NCBI GenBank assembly: GCA_001821455.1
Contig: MHLY01000007.1
Span: forward strand, 166,002-174,216
Reading direction: 5' to 3'
Source of the DNA: Candidatus Nealsonbacteria bacterium RBG_13_42_11
GTDB taxonomy: Bacteria; Patescibacteriota; Minisyncoccia; Minisyncoccales; RBG-13-42-11
DNA length: 8,215 bases
This document shows, piece after piece, positions 1 through 7,600 of this stretch. Position numbers and translations under genes: made by a program. The notes below the pieces were generated by a model. That model searched no databases. It was not told the DNA's origin and was given only the letters and a program-made list of their open reading frames with translations. Numbering within the stretch: position 1 is the first letter of the stretch; each line of letters starts with the position of its first letter.

Positions 1-362
1 TTAGAAATGGGGATATAGGCCCGAGGCAGATTTCGATATTTCGGTTGGCATTTTAGGTATTTTTCCTTATCTATGATTAAATCAAATTTCTCTCTGAATT
101 TATTTTTGTCGTTTTTCAGGATACAACCCGTTAAAATAGTTTTAAGGTTTGGTTTTCGACGTTTCAGTTTGGAGAAATTCCGGCTTAAACCATAAACTCT
201 GTCTACCGCCGACTGTCTGATAGAACACATATTGACCACAATTAAATCCGCTTCATTGATATTTGAAGTTATTTTGTAGCCCCTTTTTTCCAAAGAAGCA
301 GCAATTCTTTCGCTGTCTGCTTCGTTCATTTGGCAACCGTAGGTAATGATAAAGTATCGCAT
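1..362 (-). CDS. miaB: tRNA-2-methylthio-N6-dimethylallyladenosine synthase MiaB, N-terminal part (runs off left edge)
   Basis: MiaB is a radical-SAM methylthiotransferase that adds a methylthio group to i6A37 of tRNAs reading UNN codons. The 120 visible residues are the N-terminal UPF0004 domain, which binds the auxiliary [4Fe-4S] cluster. All three cluster cysteines are present: Cys10 in ITYGCQMNEADSE, Cys46 in VVNMCSIRQSA, and Cys80 in ILTGC. YGCQMN together with CSIR points to MiaB rather than RimO (SLGCPKN type) or MtaB (LGCKVN type). The sequence stops at RAYIPIS, just before the expected radical-SAM CxxxCxxC motif, so the catalytic and TRAM domains lie outside the window. The ATG at 362-360 is the only reasonable start: an in-frame TGA lies four codons upstream. 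There is only a weak GAG three bases before the ATG. The gene begins 24 bases after a terminator hairpin and so probably has its own promoter. Family assignment is from recognised motifs, not a search. Confidence 0.93.
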   Translation of the reverse strand, partial: MRYFIITYGCQMNEADSERIAASLEKRGYKITSNINEADLIVVNMCSIRQSAVDRVYGLSRNFSKLKRRKPNLKTILTGCILKNDKNKFREKFDLIIDKEKYLKCQPKYRNLPRAYIPIS

Positions 363-373
363 AAACTCTTTTC

Positions 374-402
374 ATATTAGAACAAAAAAACAGCGGTTTC
401 AA
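374..402 (-). promoter_or_regulatory. Candidate miaB promoter overlapping the upstream terminator
   Basis: On the minus strand, TTGAAA (402-397, 5 of 6 to TTGACA) is separated by exactly 17 bases from TAATAT (379-374, 4 of 6 to TATAAT). Transcription would start around 367, giving a leader of only about 5 bases before the miaB ATG at 362. The -35 box lies in the loop of the terminator hairpin. In AT-rich DNA such matches arise by chance, so this is a plausible prediction only. Confidence 0.4.
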
Positions 403-414
403 ACCGCTGTTTTT
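386..414 (-). terminator. Intrinsic terminator after the secreted Kazal protein gene
   Basis: This is a perfect inverted repeat: CAGCGGTTT at 391-399, one central base, AAACCGCTG at 401-409, extended by A and T tracts on both sides. On the minus strand it reads as a GC-rich hairpin followed by seven Us (390-384), 20 bases after the TAA stop at 434. A real hairpin would open the inner A/T pairs as its loop. The symmetry makes it bidirectional in principle, but no plus-strand gene ends here. It separates the upstream gene block from miaB. Confidence 0.9.
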
Positions 415-433
415 CTGTGTTTTTATTCTTTAG

Positions 434-1318
434 TTAGTTTCCAACCTTATTTTTCAACAACTGCTGTATTTTTTGCTCAAAAGTATTAGTGGTAGCAGTT
501 TCCGTACAAGCGCCTTGGGAAGCAACTTCTACGCCGGCTAATTTGGCAAAGCAGGCATTGGAATATGTTTTGCCATCCGTGCCGCAAACAGGTTCCCAGG
601 TAGTCAGGCAAGCATGTATGGCGCTTGTTGTAGCGCTTCTTTCTTGGATTTTTTCCATCACCCTATCCCTGATTTGGATAATCGTTTCGGCCGTTGAAGT
701 GCCTATCTCTTCCAGATTTTTTTCCAGTCTTTCCTGCAGTTGCTCTTTGTTTTCTTCAAGCTTGTTCATCACTTCGCCGAATTTTTCAAGATGCCTTTCT
801 CTAACTGCCTCTATTTTTTCAAAAGTTGTCGTTGATACTTTAGTTTCCAGTTTTTCAAGAATTTCTTGGTGCAGGGTTTGATGCTGAACGAATTTATCCA
901 GAAATTTTCCCACTTCGGGATTTTCTGCCGCTTTTTCCTTTATTTTATCAGCCACATTTTTTAAGTCATCTATTTCTCCGCCGTAATTCTTTATGGCGTT
1001 TTCAATTCTTTCGCGATTTTGATTTTGTTCAATTAATTTCTTTAATTCCATTATTTTTTCATTAGAAAACTTCTCTTTCAGGTTAGCTTTGGCAACCGGA
1101 TTAAAAGTAAGTGTGCTTTGAATGTTCCTGGCCCATTCTTTCAGGAAATAAAAGGGACTGCCGGGAAGCAGGGTGGGCTCCGAGACATCCAGATTTTGAG
1201 CTGTTATTTCTTCATTGGCCGTACCGGTGACATCTCCATTTTCTTGAGCCGAAACAATTCCGGCAAAGAAAACCAGAGACAATACCGCAAAAACTATAGA
1301 TAGTTTAGTTTTTAACAT
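434..1318 (-). CDS. Secreted DUF5667-like coiled-coil protein with C-terminal Kazal-type domain
   Basis: A 294-residue exported protein. Residues 1-24 form a signal peptide (Lys3/Lys5, hydrophobic stretch, VSA before Gln25); with no lipobox Cys, signal peptidase I cleavage is expected. Residues about 49-160 begin with LLPGSPFYFLKEWARNIQ, the pattern I associate with DUF5667, followed by charged helices. Residues about 150-228 are rich in E, K and R and look like coiled coil. Residues 235-271 match a Kazal serine-protease-inhibitor fold: Cys237-x7-Cys245-G-T-D-G-K-T-Y-S-N-A-Cys256, ending at Cys271. Only four of the usual six Kazal cysteines are present. A helical tail (279-291) follows. Likely location is outside the membrane. 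Whether it inhibits a protease is unknown; Kazal-like folds in bacteria can also be structural or binding modules. No Shine-Dalgarno is seen before the ATG. It lies 31 bases after the membrane-protein gene and is followed by a terminator. Confidence 0.87.
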   Translation of the reverse strand: MLKTKLSIVFAVLSLVFFAGIVSAQENGDVTGTANEEITAQNLDVSEPTLLPGSPFYFLKEWARNIQSTLTFNPVAKANLKEKFSNEKIMELKKLIEQNQNRERIENAIKNYGGEIDDLKNVADKIKEKAAENPEVGKFLDKFVQHQTLHQEILEKLETKVSTTTFEKIEAVRERHLEKFGEVMNKLEENKEQLQERLEKNLEEIGTSTAETIIQIRDRVMEKIQERSATTSAIHACLTTWEPVCGTDGKTYSNACFAKLAGVEVASQGACTETATTNTFEQKIQQLLKNKVGN

Positions 1319-1331
1319 TTTTTTTATTTAA

Positions 1332-1337
1332 ATTATA
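1332..1337 (-). promoter_or_regulatory. Candidate -10 box for the Kazal protein gene
   Basis: The 31-base gap between the stop of the membrane-protein gene (1350) and the ATG at 1318 contains a perfect TATAAT on the minus strand inside a TATATATAAT run. No convincing -35 box lies 16-18 bases upstream, where the sequence is still the end of the preceding gene. Transcription from here would start near 1325 and leave about seven untranslated bases. The gene could equally be read through from the dnaE operon. Confidence 0.35.
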
Positions 1338-1349
1338 TATAGCCGACCT

Positions 1350-2936
1350 TTAATGAATTTCTTCTTTTTTCTCTTTCAAAAAGTAGCGCCATTGTTCCAA
1401 AAATTCCACAAAAATAGTGAAAGGCATATCAACTATAGAGATCAGAATAACCACCACGATATTATATTTTACCCATTGTCCGGAGAGCCATTTTCCCATC
1501 CTGACATAGGGAAGCGATAAGGAATCCATTAAAAACGACAGAAATCCTTCTTTCTCCGTTTCCACCAGTAACTCCTTTGACCTTTCCCTGATTTTTACGC
1601 CGGCAAAGCAAATAAGAGTGAAGAAAACCAGGAAGATTATTCTTGATAAAATTCCGAAATTAAGTTGCGTTAGCCCCCACCAGATAGAACCAAAAGAGAC
1701 AATAAACATGGCCAGATAAAACAAAGTAATGATGATATTCAGCACAATTCCTCTCTTTTTGGGAATTTTTATCGTATAGGTATCCTGTCTTTCTCCCGCA
1801 TAGACAATTTTCATCGTTTCCATCATGACTAATTCCAAATTGCTTTTTCTGGGAGGCCTGATGGTGAAAATCAACAGGAACATCAAGAGGGGAGGAATCA
1901 GAATATTCAATCCCAGGGTTTGATAACTGAATTCGTTGGTAACGTATTTGTCATAAGGAATTTCTATTGCAAAAGCCAGAAGCATTTTGGTAAGGAAAAT
2001 TGAAATAGTACTGAAGAAGGCCGCCCTTCTGATTCTTGATTTTAATTGGTAAGCCCGTTTTCTATAGTACTCCCTGACTAATCCTTCCAGAACTTCAGGT
2101 TCTTTAATTTTTTCTTCGGATTCCAGCGGATTGGAAGATAAAACATCACCGAGAATCAAATAAGGAGTATCGTATCTCTCGCAAATTCTATAGAATTTTT
2201 CGGACAAGCGATGTTTCAGATCTTTTTCTATGCCGTCCCAGATTAAATAAATATTTTTAGCCACTTCTTCAAGGGAAGCCGGCGGTAATTCCAGCCAGTT
2301 TTGATAGCGTTTTTTCAAAAGGTGATAACCGATTATTGACCGGTCTAACTTAAAGAGCGCCCTTTGTATGGCAATTGATATTTGGGCATCTTTTTCGGTT
2401 TCCGAGATTTCAGGAGGTGCGGCTATTCTTTCTTTCATCAACGCCTCCATATATTCTATCAGGGCTCTTTCCCGGCGGGGCGGATCCAGGATTTCCTCCA
2501 CTTCGCAGGCGGCAATTGATAACAGCCAGTCATAAAGGCGGATTTTGGCTTTTTCCGCAGGCGGAGAGGGGCTGTTATTCAAAATAAAAATATACTTATT
2601 CAGCAGGTTCTTAACTAGTCCGATTTTAGTTTCTTCAATCTTATCGTTCGGAAAATAGCCGCCCCGGATCAGTTCCGAGACAAAGGGCGACGCCAACTCA
2701 TCGCCGTTTTTTTGCAGAAACATTCTTCTTTTTAAAATTCTTTCAATAGCCACCCTTCTCATTAAATGCTCTTCCCGCCAATCAACAACGCCTCTTATTT
2801 TTTCGTAAAAAGCAGCCACTTTTGAAGCCACTTCATCAACATGAATAGTGGGGATGTTTTCCTTCCTTTGAAGCGATTGATACCAGGATTTGTACTTTTG
2901 GGTCAATATTTTGGTTGTTTGAGAAATTTCCCTCAT
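1350..2936 (-). CDS. Polytopic membrane protein with large N-terminal helical domain, function unknown
   Basis: I do not recognise a characterised family. The 528-residue protein has two halves. Residues 1-300 are soluble, strongly charged and apparently all-helical, with no signal peptide. Residues 305-511 hold about five hydrophobic segments: 305-326, 341-359, 396-421, 430-447 and 491-511. The basic run before the first segment (RKRAYQLKSRIRR, 292-304) places the N-terminal half in the cytoplasm. A basic loop at 360-395 and another at 448-490 would also be cytoplasmic. The C-terminus is a charged tail ending KEKKEEIH. No catalytic motif, nucleotide-binding loop or transporter signature is visible. 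Its ATG overlaps the thrS TGA by four bases (ATGA at 2936-2933) and no Shine-Dalgarno is seen, so translation is probably coupled to thrS. A membrane scaffold or a lineage-specific envelope protein are both possible; the context with dnaE and thrS does not decide. Confidence 0.85.
   Translation of the reverse strand: MREISQTTKILTQKYKSWYQSLQRKENIPTIHVDEVASKVAAFYEKIRGVVDWREEHLMRRVAIERILKRRMFLQKNGDELASPFVSELIRGGYFPNDKIEETKIGLVKNLLNKYIFILNNSPSPPAEKAKIRLYDWLLSIAACEVEEILDPPRRERALIEYMEALMKERIAAPPEISETEKDAQISIAIQRALFKLDRSIIGYHLLKKRYQNWLELPPASLEEVAKNIYLIWDGIEKDLKHRLSEKFYRICERYDTPYLILGDVLSSNPLESEEKIKEPEVLEGLVREYYRKRAYQLKSRIRRAAFFSTISIFLTKMLLAFAIEIPYDKYVTNEFSYQTLGLNILIPPLLMFLLIFTIRPPRKSNLELVMMETMKIVYAGERQDTYTIKIPKKRGIVLNIIITLFYLAMFIVSFGSIWWGLTQLNFGILSRIIFLVFFTLICFAGVKIRERSKELLVETEKEGFLSFLMDSLSLPYVRMGKWLSGQWVKYNIVVVILISIVDMPFTIFVEFLEQWRYFLKEKKEEIH
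2933..2936 (-). other. ATGA stop/start overlap between thrS and the membrane-protein gene
   Basis: The minus-strand bases ATGA hold the start codon of the membrane-protein gene (2936-2934) and the TGA stop of thrS (2935-2933). There is no Shine-Dalgarno-like purine run just upstream, so translation of the second gene most likely depends on ribosomes finishing thrS. Confidence 0.9.
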
Positions 2937-4642
2937 TTTTCTATTTTAGCAGTTTTTAAGAATTTATTTAAGTTCATCATGCCGAGGTCGCCTTTGCCTC
3001 TTTCTCTTACCCGAACCGTCTTTTTCTTCATTTCTTCGTCGCCGACAACCAGAATATAGGGAATTTTTTGGATTTCACCCTCGCGAATTTTTTTGGAAAC
3101 GGTTTCATTCTCGTTTTTTATCTGGCATCTTAGATCTAAAACTTCAAGATCTTTAGCGATTTTTTTGGCATATTTTTCATGTCTGTCACCGAGAGGTATG
3201 ACCCAGATTTGAACGGGAGAAAGCCATAGGGGCAGATTTCCCGCATGATGTTCAATCAGGACGCCGATAAATCTTTCTAATGAACCCAGCAGGGCCCGGT
3301 GAATCATAATCGGCGTTTCTTTTTTTCCTTTCTCGCTGACGTAAGTCATTTGGAAACGTTCCGGCAAATTAAAATCAACCTGAATGGTGGTGCATTGCCA
3401 CGGTCTTCCCAAAGAATCTTTGACTTTAATGTCTATTTTCGGGCCGTAGAATACGCCGCCGGCCGGGTCAATTTCATATTTTAATTTAAGAGATTTCAGA
3501 ACGTATTTCAGGATATTGGTGGCCTTTTCCCAGTTGGCGAGCGTTCCGGCATATTTTTCCGGCCGGGTGGAAAGATAAATGTCAAAATCCTTAAAACCGA
3601 ATTTGTTTAAAATTTTAACTCCTGATTTTAAAAGTTTCACCAATTCTTCGGATAATTGTTTGGGCGTACAGATTAAATGGGCATCATCCTGGGTAAAACC
3701 CCGGACCCTCGTTAAACCGTGCAGCACCCCTGATTTTTCGTAGCGATAGACCGTTCCCAGTTCCGCCAGATAAAGCGGCAAATCCTTATAACTCCTGATT
3801 TTTGAATTGTAAACCTTAACATGAAAGGGGCAGTTCATCGGCTTTAAAATGTATTCTTCCTCGTCAATTTTGATGGGGGAATACATGTTTTCCCGATAAA
3901 GATTCCAGTGGCCCGAAGTTTGCCAGAGATTGATTTTGGCGATATGGGGAGTAGTCAGCCATTGATAGCCCTGGAAAGTTAATTCTTTATAAAGATAATC
4001 TCCAATAATTTTTCTTAAAATAGTGCCTTTGGGCAGCCATAAAGGCAGGCCGGCGCCGACTTCCTCGTCAAACATGAAGAGTTCCAATCTCTGGCCCAAA
4101 AGCCGGTGATCTCTTTTTTCCGCTTCCTTTTCTTTTAAAATGAAATCTTCCAATTCTTTTTTGGTCGGGAAAGCAATGCCGTAGATTCTGGTCAGCATTT
4201 TATTTTTTTCCGAACCCCGCCAGTAAGCCCCCGCAATCTTAGTCAGTTTGAAAGCATCTGATGGAATTTCTTTAGTTGTTTTAATATGAGGACCGGCGCA
4301 CAAATCCGTGAATTTCCCGCTTTCATAAATTGTAATTTCATCGTCTTTTAATTCATCCAAGAGTTCCAGCTTATAGGGCTGGTCTTTGAATAATTTTTTC
4401 GCTTCGGTTTTTGAAACTATTTTCTTTTCAAATTTCAGGTCTTCCCTAATCAGTTCCCTCATTTTTTTCTCAATTCTCGGTAAGTCCTGCGGCGTTAAAT
4501 TATTCTTCAGGTCAAAGTCGTAATAAAAGCCGTTTTCAATAGCCGGTCCAATGCCAAATTTGGTTTCAGGATAAAGCTCCTGAACCGCATAAGCCATAAT
4601 ATGAGACAAAGAATGACGTATAGCTTCTATATTTTGTTTCAT
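2933..4642 (-). CDS. thrS: Threonyl-tRNA synthetase lacking the TGS domain
   Basis: Charges tRNA-Thr with threonine in the cytoplasm. The 569 residues start directly at the N2 editing domain, about 70 residues later than the usual bacterial enzyme (around 640), so the N1/TGS domain is absent. The editing site is intact: His10 and His14 (RHSLSH), Cys115 and His119 (DLCAGPH). The catalytic domain covers about 180-470, with zinc ligands Cys271 (MNCPFH), His322 (DDAHLIC) and His448 (IMIHRALL), motif 2 at 299-322 (YRYEKSG through RVRGFTQDDAH), and motif 3 around GSLERF with Arg457. The anticodon-binding domain is about 475-569 (PVQIWVIPLGD, then GEIQKIPYILVVGD). The start is fixed by the ATGA overlap with the dnaE stop (4642-4639), and an in-frame TGA at 4663-4661 excludes an N-terminal extension. 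No leader or T-box is possible at this internal operon position. Confidence 0.98.
   Translation of the reverse strand: MKQNIEAIRHSLSHIMAYAVQELYPETKFGIGPAIENGFYYDFDLKNNLTPQDLPRIEKKMRELIREDLKFEKKIVSKTEAKKLFKDQPYKLELLDELKDDEITIYESGKFTDLCAGPHIKTTKEIPSDAFKLTKIAGAYWRGSEKNKMLTRIYGIAFPTKKELEDFILKEKEAEKRDHRLLGQRLELFMFDEEVGAGLPLWLPKGTILRKIIGDYLYKELTFQGYQWLTTPHIAKINLWQTSGHWNLYRENMYSPIKIDEEEYILKPMNCPFHVKVYNSKIRSYKDLPLYLAELGTVYRYEKSGVLHGLTRVRGFTQDDAHLICTPKQLSEELVKLLKSGVKILNKFGFKDFDIYLSTRPEKYAGTLANWEKATNILKYVLKSLKLKYEIDPAGGVFYGPKIDIKVKDSLGRPWQCTTIQVDFNLPERFQMTYVSEKGKKETPIMIHRALLGSLERFIGVLIEHHAGNLPLWLSPVQIWVIPLGDRHEKYAKKIAKDLEVLDLRCQIKNENETVSKKIREGEIQKIPYILVVGDEEMKKKTVRVRERGKGDLGMMNLNKFLKTAKIEK
4639..4642 (-). 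other. ATGA stop/start overlap between dnaE and thrS
   Basis: The thrS ATG (4642-4640) overlaps the dnaE TGA stop (4641-4639). A GAGG lies about 16 bases before the ATG, which is too far for a standard ribosome binding site, so termination-reinitiation coupling is likely. This fixes thrS as a co-transcribed partner of dnaE. Confidence 0.92.
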
Positions 4643-7600
4643 GTCTGTTCTACTATTTCCTCAATGTTTTCACAGATTATCTTTGGTATTCCATCCTTAG
4701 AATCTAATCTGCCTTGAATCATGACAATCTTATTTTCCTGGAAAACAGAGGGATTTCTTTCAATTATACCCGGAAAAACGATTACTTCAATTCTGTTATT
4801 CAAATCTTCAACATTGATAAAAAGCATGGGTTTGCCGGTTCTTGTTATTATTTTCTTAATACTGGCGATAATTCCGCCGATTTTAACCCGGGCGCTTTTT
4901 TTGCCGTTGATAACTTCGGAAATCGCGACAACTTTATTCTCAAAAATGCTCTTATAATTATTCAAGGGATGACTGCTGACGAAAAGGCCCAATAATTCTT
5001 TTTCCCAGCTTAATTTTTCTTTTTCCGAAGCCGGGCTCGCAGCCATAAAATGGATATTATTATTGAAATTAATTCCCACGAAAAGGCCGGCCTGGCCGTT
5101 TGTTTTTGCCTTTTGATTTTCCTTGGAATGTTCCAGGATTCTTTCCAAATTGGACAGGAGCTGATTTCTTTCAGCCATCTTATCAAAAACGCCGGCCCTG
5201 ATTAAACTTTCCAAAGATTTTTTATTTAAATCTTTAGAATCAATCCTTGATATAAAATTATCTATGGAGGTATAAGTTCCGTTGGCTTTTCTTTCTTCAA
5301 CGATTATTTTGACGATATTTTCCCCGACATTTTTTATGGCCGACAAGCCGAAACGAACCTGGTTTTTTTGGGGTACCACGCTGAAAAACGTGAAACTTTC
5401 ATTGATGTCAGGCGGCAGAACGGCCAGTCCCATATTCCGGCACTCGGTAATTAAAACCGAGATCCTTTCCACATCGGCTCTCTCCGAAGTCAGAAGGGCG
5501 GCCATAAATTCAGCGGGGAAAAGAGTTTTCAGATAAGCGGTCTGGTAGGCAATCATGGCGTAGGCGGCGGCATGAGAGCGGTTGAAAGAATAACTGGCAA
5601 AAGGTTCAATCCAGTACCAAATCTGCTGAGCCACGTCTTCCCGGATCTGATTTTTTTTCATTCCTTCAATGAATTTTTCCTTTTGAGACATCAGAAGTTT
5701 TTTGATTTTCTTTCCGATGGCCTTTCTTAAAACATCGGCTTCGGAAAGAGTGAAGCCCGCCATTTCCTGGGCGATTTTCATTATTTGCTCCTGATAAACC
5801 GGAATGCCGTAAGTCTTTTCCAGGATCGGTTTTAGTTTCGGATGCAGGTAGTTAAACGTTTGCTTCTTGTTTTTTCTGGCAATGTAATCGGGAATAAGCT
5901 GCATGGGACCCGGCCGGTAAAGGGCGCACATGGCAATAATATCTTCAAACTCAGTAGGCTTTAATTGTTTTAAATATCTTTGAATTCCTCCTGATTCCAG
6001 TTGGAACACTCCGACCGTATCTCCTTTTCGCAGTAATTTATAGGTTTCCTTGTCGTCCAGCGGGATTTTTTCAATATCTAAACTTATTCCCTGAACTTTG
6101 TAAATTCTGGCCAGAGTGTCTTCAATGATGGTCAGGTTTTTCAAACCAAGGAAATCCATTTTCAAAAGACCCAAATCCTCAATAGAGTGCATTTCATACT
6201 GGGTGACTATGGTTTGGTCATTTTGGGTGGGATGCTGGAGAGGTACGACATTATCCAAAGACGTATCTGAGATAACGACGCCGCAGGCGTGAGTTGAAGC
6301 ATGGCGCGCCACGCCCTCCAGTTTTTTGGCGAAATTAATCAGTTTTCTGGCTTGATCGTCGCTTTCATAAAGCATTCTGAACTCCGGCACTTTTTTTAAT
6401 GTTTCATCCAGGGTTAAGCCGAAAGGAATCGTTTTGGCGATGTGGTCGCAATAACTATATGTATAGTTAAGCGCCCTTCCCACGTCTCTGACAACGGCTC
6501 GGGCCGCCATGGTTCCGAAAGTGATGATTTGAGCCACTTTATCCCGGCCGTATTTTTGGGCAACGTAATTTATTACCTCATCTCTTCTGCGGTCGGTGAA
6601 ATCCAGGTCTATGTCGGGAAGGGAGATTCTTTCCGGATTTAAAAACCTCTCAAAAAGGAGGTTATATTTCAAAGGGTCAATGTTGGTGATATTCAATAAA
6701 TAAGCCACTAGTGAGCCGCCGACCGAACCCCGGCCTGGTCCCACCACAATCCGGTTTTCTTTCGCCCATTTGACAAAATCCTGGACAATCAAAAAGTAAG
6801 AAGCAAAGCCGGTTTGTTTTATCACCGATAATTCAAAATTCATTCGGTCCAGAACTTCCTTTTGAGGATTTTCTCCAAATCTTATTTTTACTCCCCCTAG
6901 ACAAAGTTCTTCCAGATAGTCATCCGGAGATTTTCCCGAAGGCACGGTGAATTTGGGAAGTTTTACTTTTCCCAATTCAAACTGGAAAGTACAGCTGTCC
7001 GCGATTTTTTGGGTGTTTTCAATTGCTTCAGGAACGTCCTCAAAATCTTTTATCATTTTTTCAGGACTGCGCAGGGAAAAGTCATCGGCTTTCATTGTTA
7101 ATCTTTCGGGATCTTTGGGGTCGGCGCCGGTATTAATCAGCATTAAGATATCCTGGGCTTCGGCATCTTCCGGCTTCAGATAGTGGACATCGTTGGTGGC
7201 CACCAAAGGAATATTGTATTTTTTGGCAATGGAAATCAGGCCGTCATTTGCTTTTTTTTGTTCTTCAAAATGAGGATGGTGTTGGAGTTCCAGATAAAAA
7301 TTTCCTTTACCAAAAATTTCCTGGTATTTCAAAGCCAGTTCCTCGGCCTCTTTTATCTTTTTTGCCAGAATCAAGCGGGGGATTTTCCCCTGGATGCAGG
7401 CTGAAAGGCCGATCAGTCCCGCGCTGTGCTGTTTTAATAACTCTTCGTCAATTCTCGGTTTATAATAAAAGCCCTCCAAATGGGCTTTAGTTAAAAGTTT
7501 TACCAGATTTTTATAGCCCTCTTCATTTTTAACAAGCAAAACCAAATGGTATCTTTTATCGTCAATATTCGGTCTTTCCTGATGCATTCCTTCAAGGGCC

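Noticed and set aside
366..377. Alternative ATG at 376-374 upstream of miaB
   Set aside because: It is out of frame with the MiaB protein, and the miaB frame itself has an in-frame TGA at 374-372.
489..881. 130-residue plus-strand open frame opposite the Kazal protein gene
   Set aside because: It is antisense to a well-supported secreted protein, has no ribosome binding site, and is hydrophobic only because it mirrors the charged coiled-coil codons.
2375..3059. Plus-strand open frames at 2375-2587 and 2841-3059
   Set aside because: They are shadows across the membrane-protein gene and the thrS 3' end, without start signals or recognisable sequence.
2933..4641. Possible use of code 25 (TGA read as glycine), as in some CPR lineages
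   Set aside because: dnaE and thrS both end in TGA at exactly the family's expected C-terminus, overlapping the next start codon, and no internal TGA is needed in any gene.
4643..4870. Missing TGS domain of ThrRS hidden upstream by a frameshift
   Set aside because: The upstream bases encode the dnaE OB-fold C-terminus in an intact frame, and the thrS frame meets a TGA at 4663-4661.
4714..4995. Plus-strand open frames opposite the 3' end of dnaE, and similar ones at 5282-5536, 6442-6642, 6947-7183 and 7183-7490
   Set aside because: All lie antisense within dnaE, whose family motifs support the minus-strand frame throughout; none resembles a known protein.
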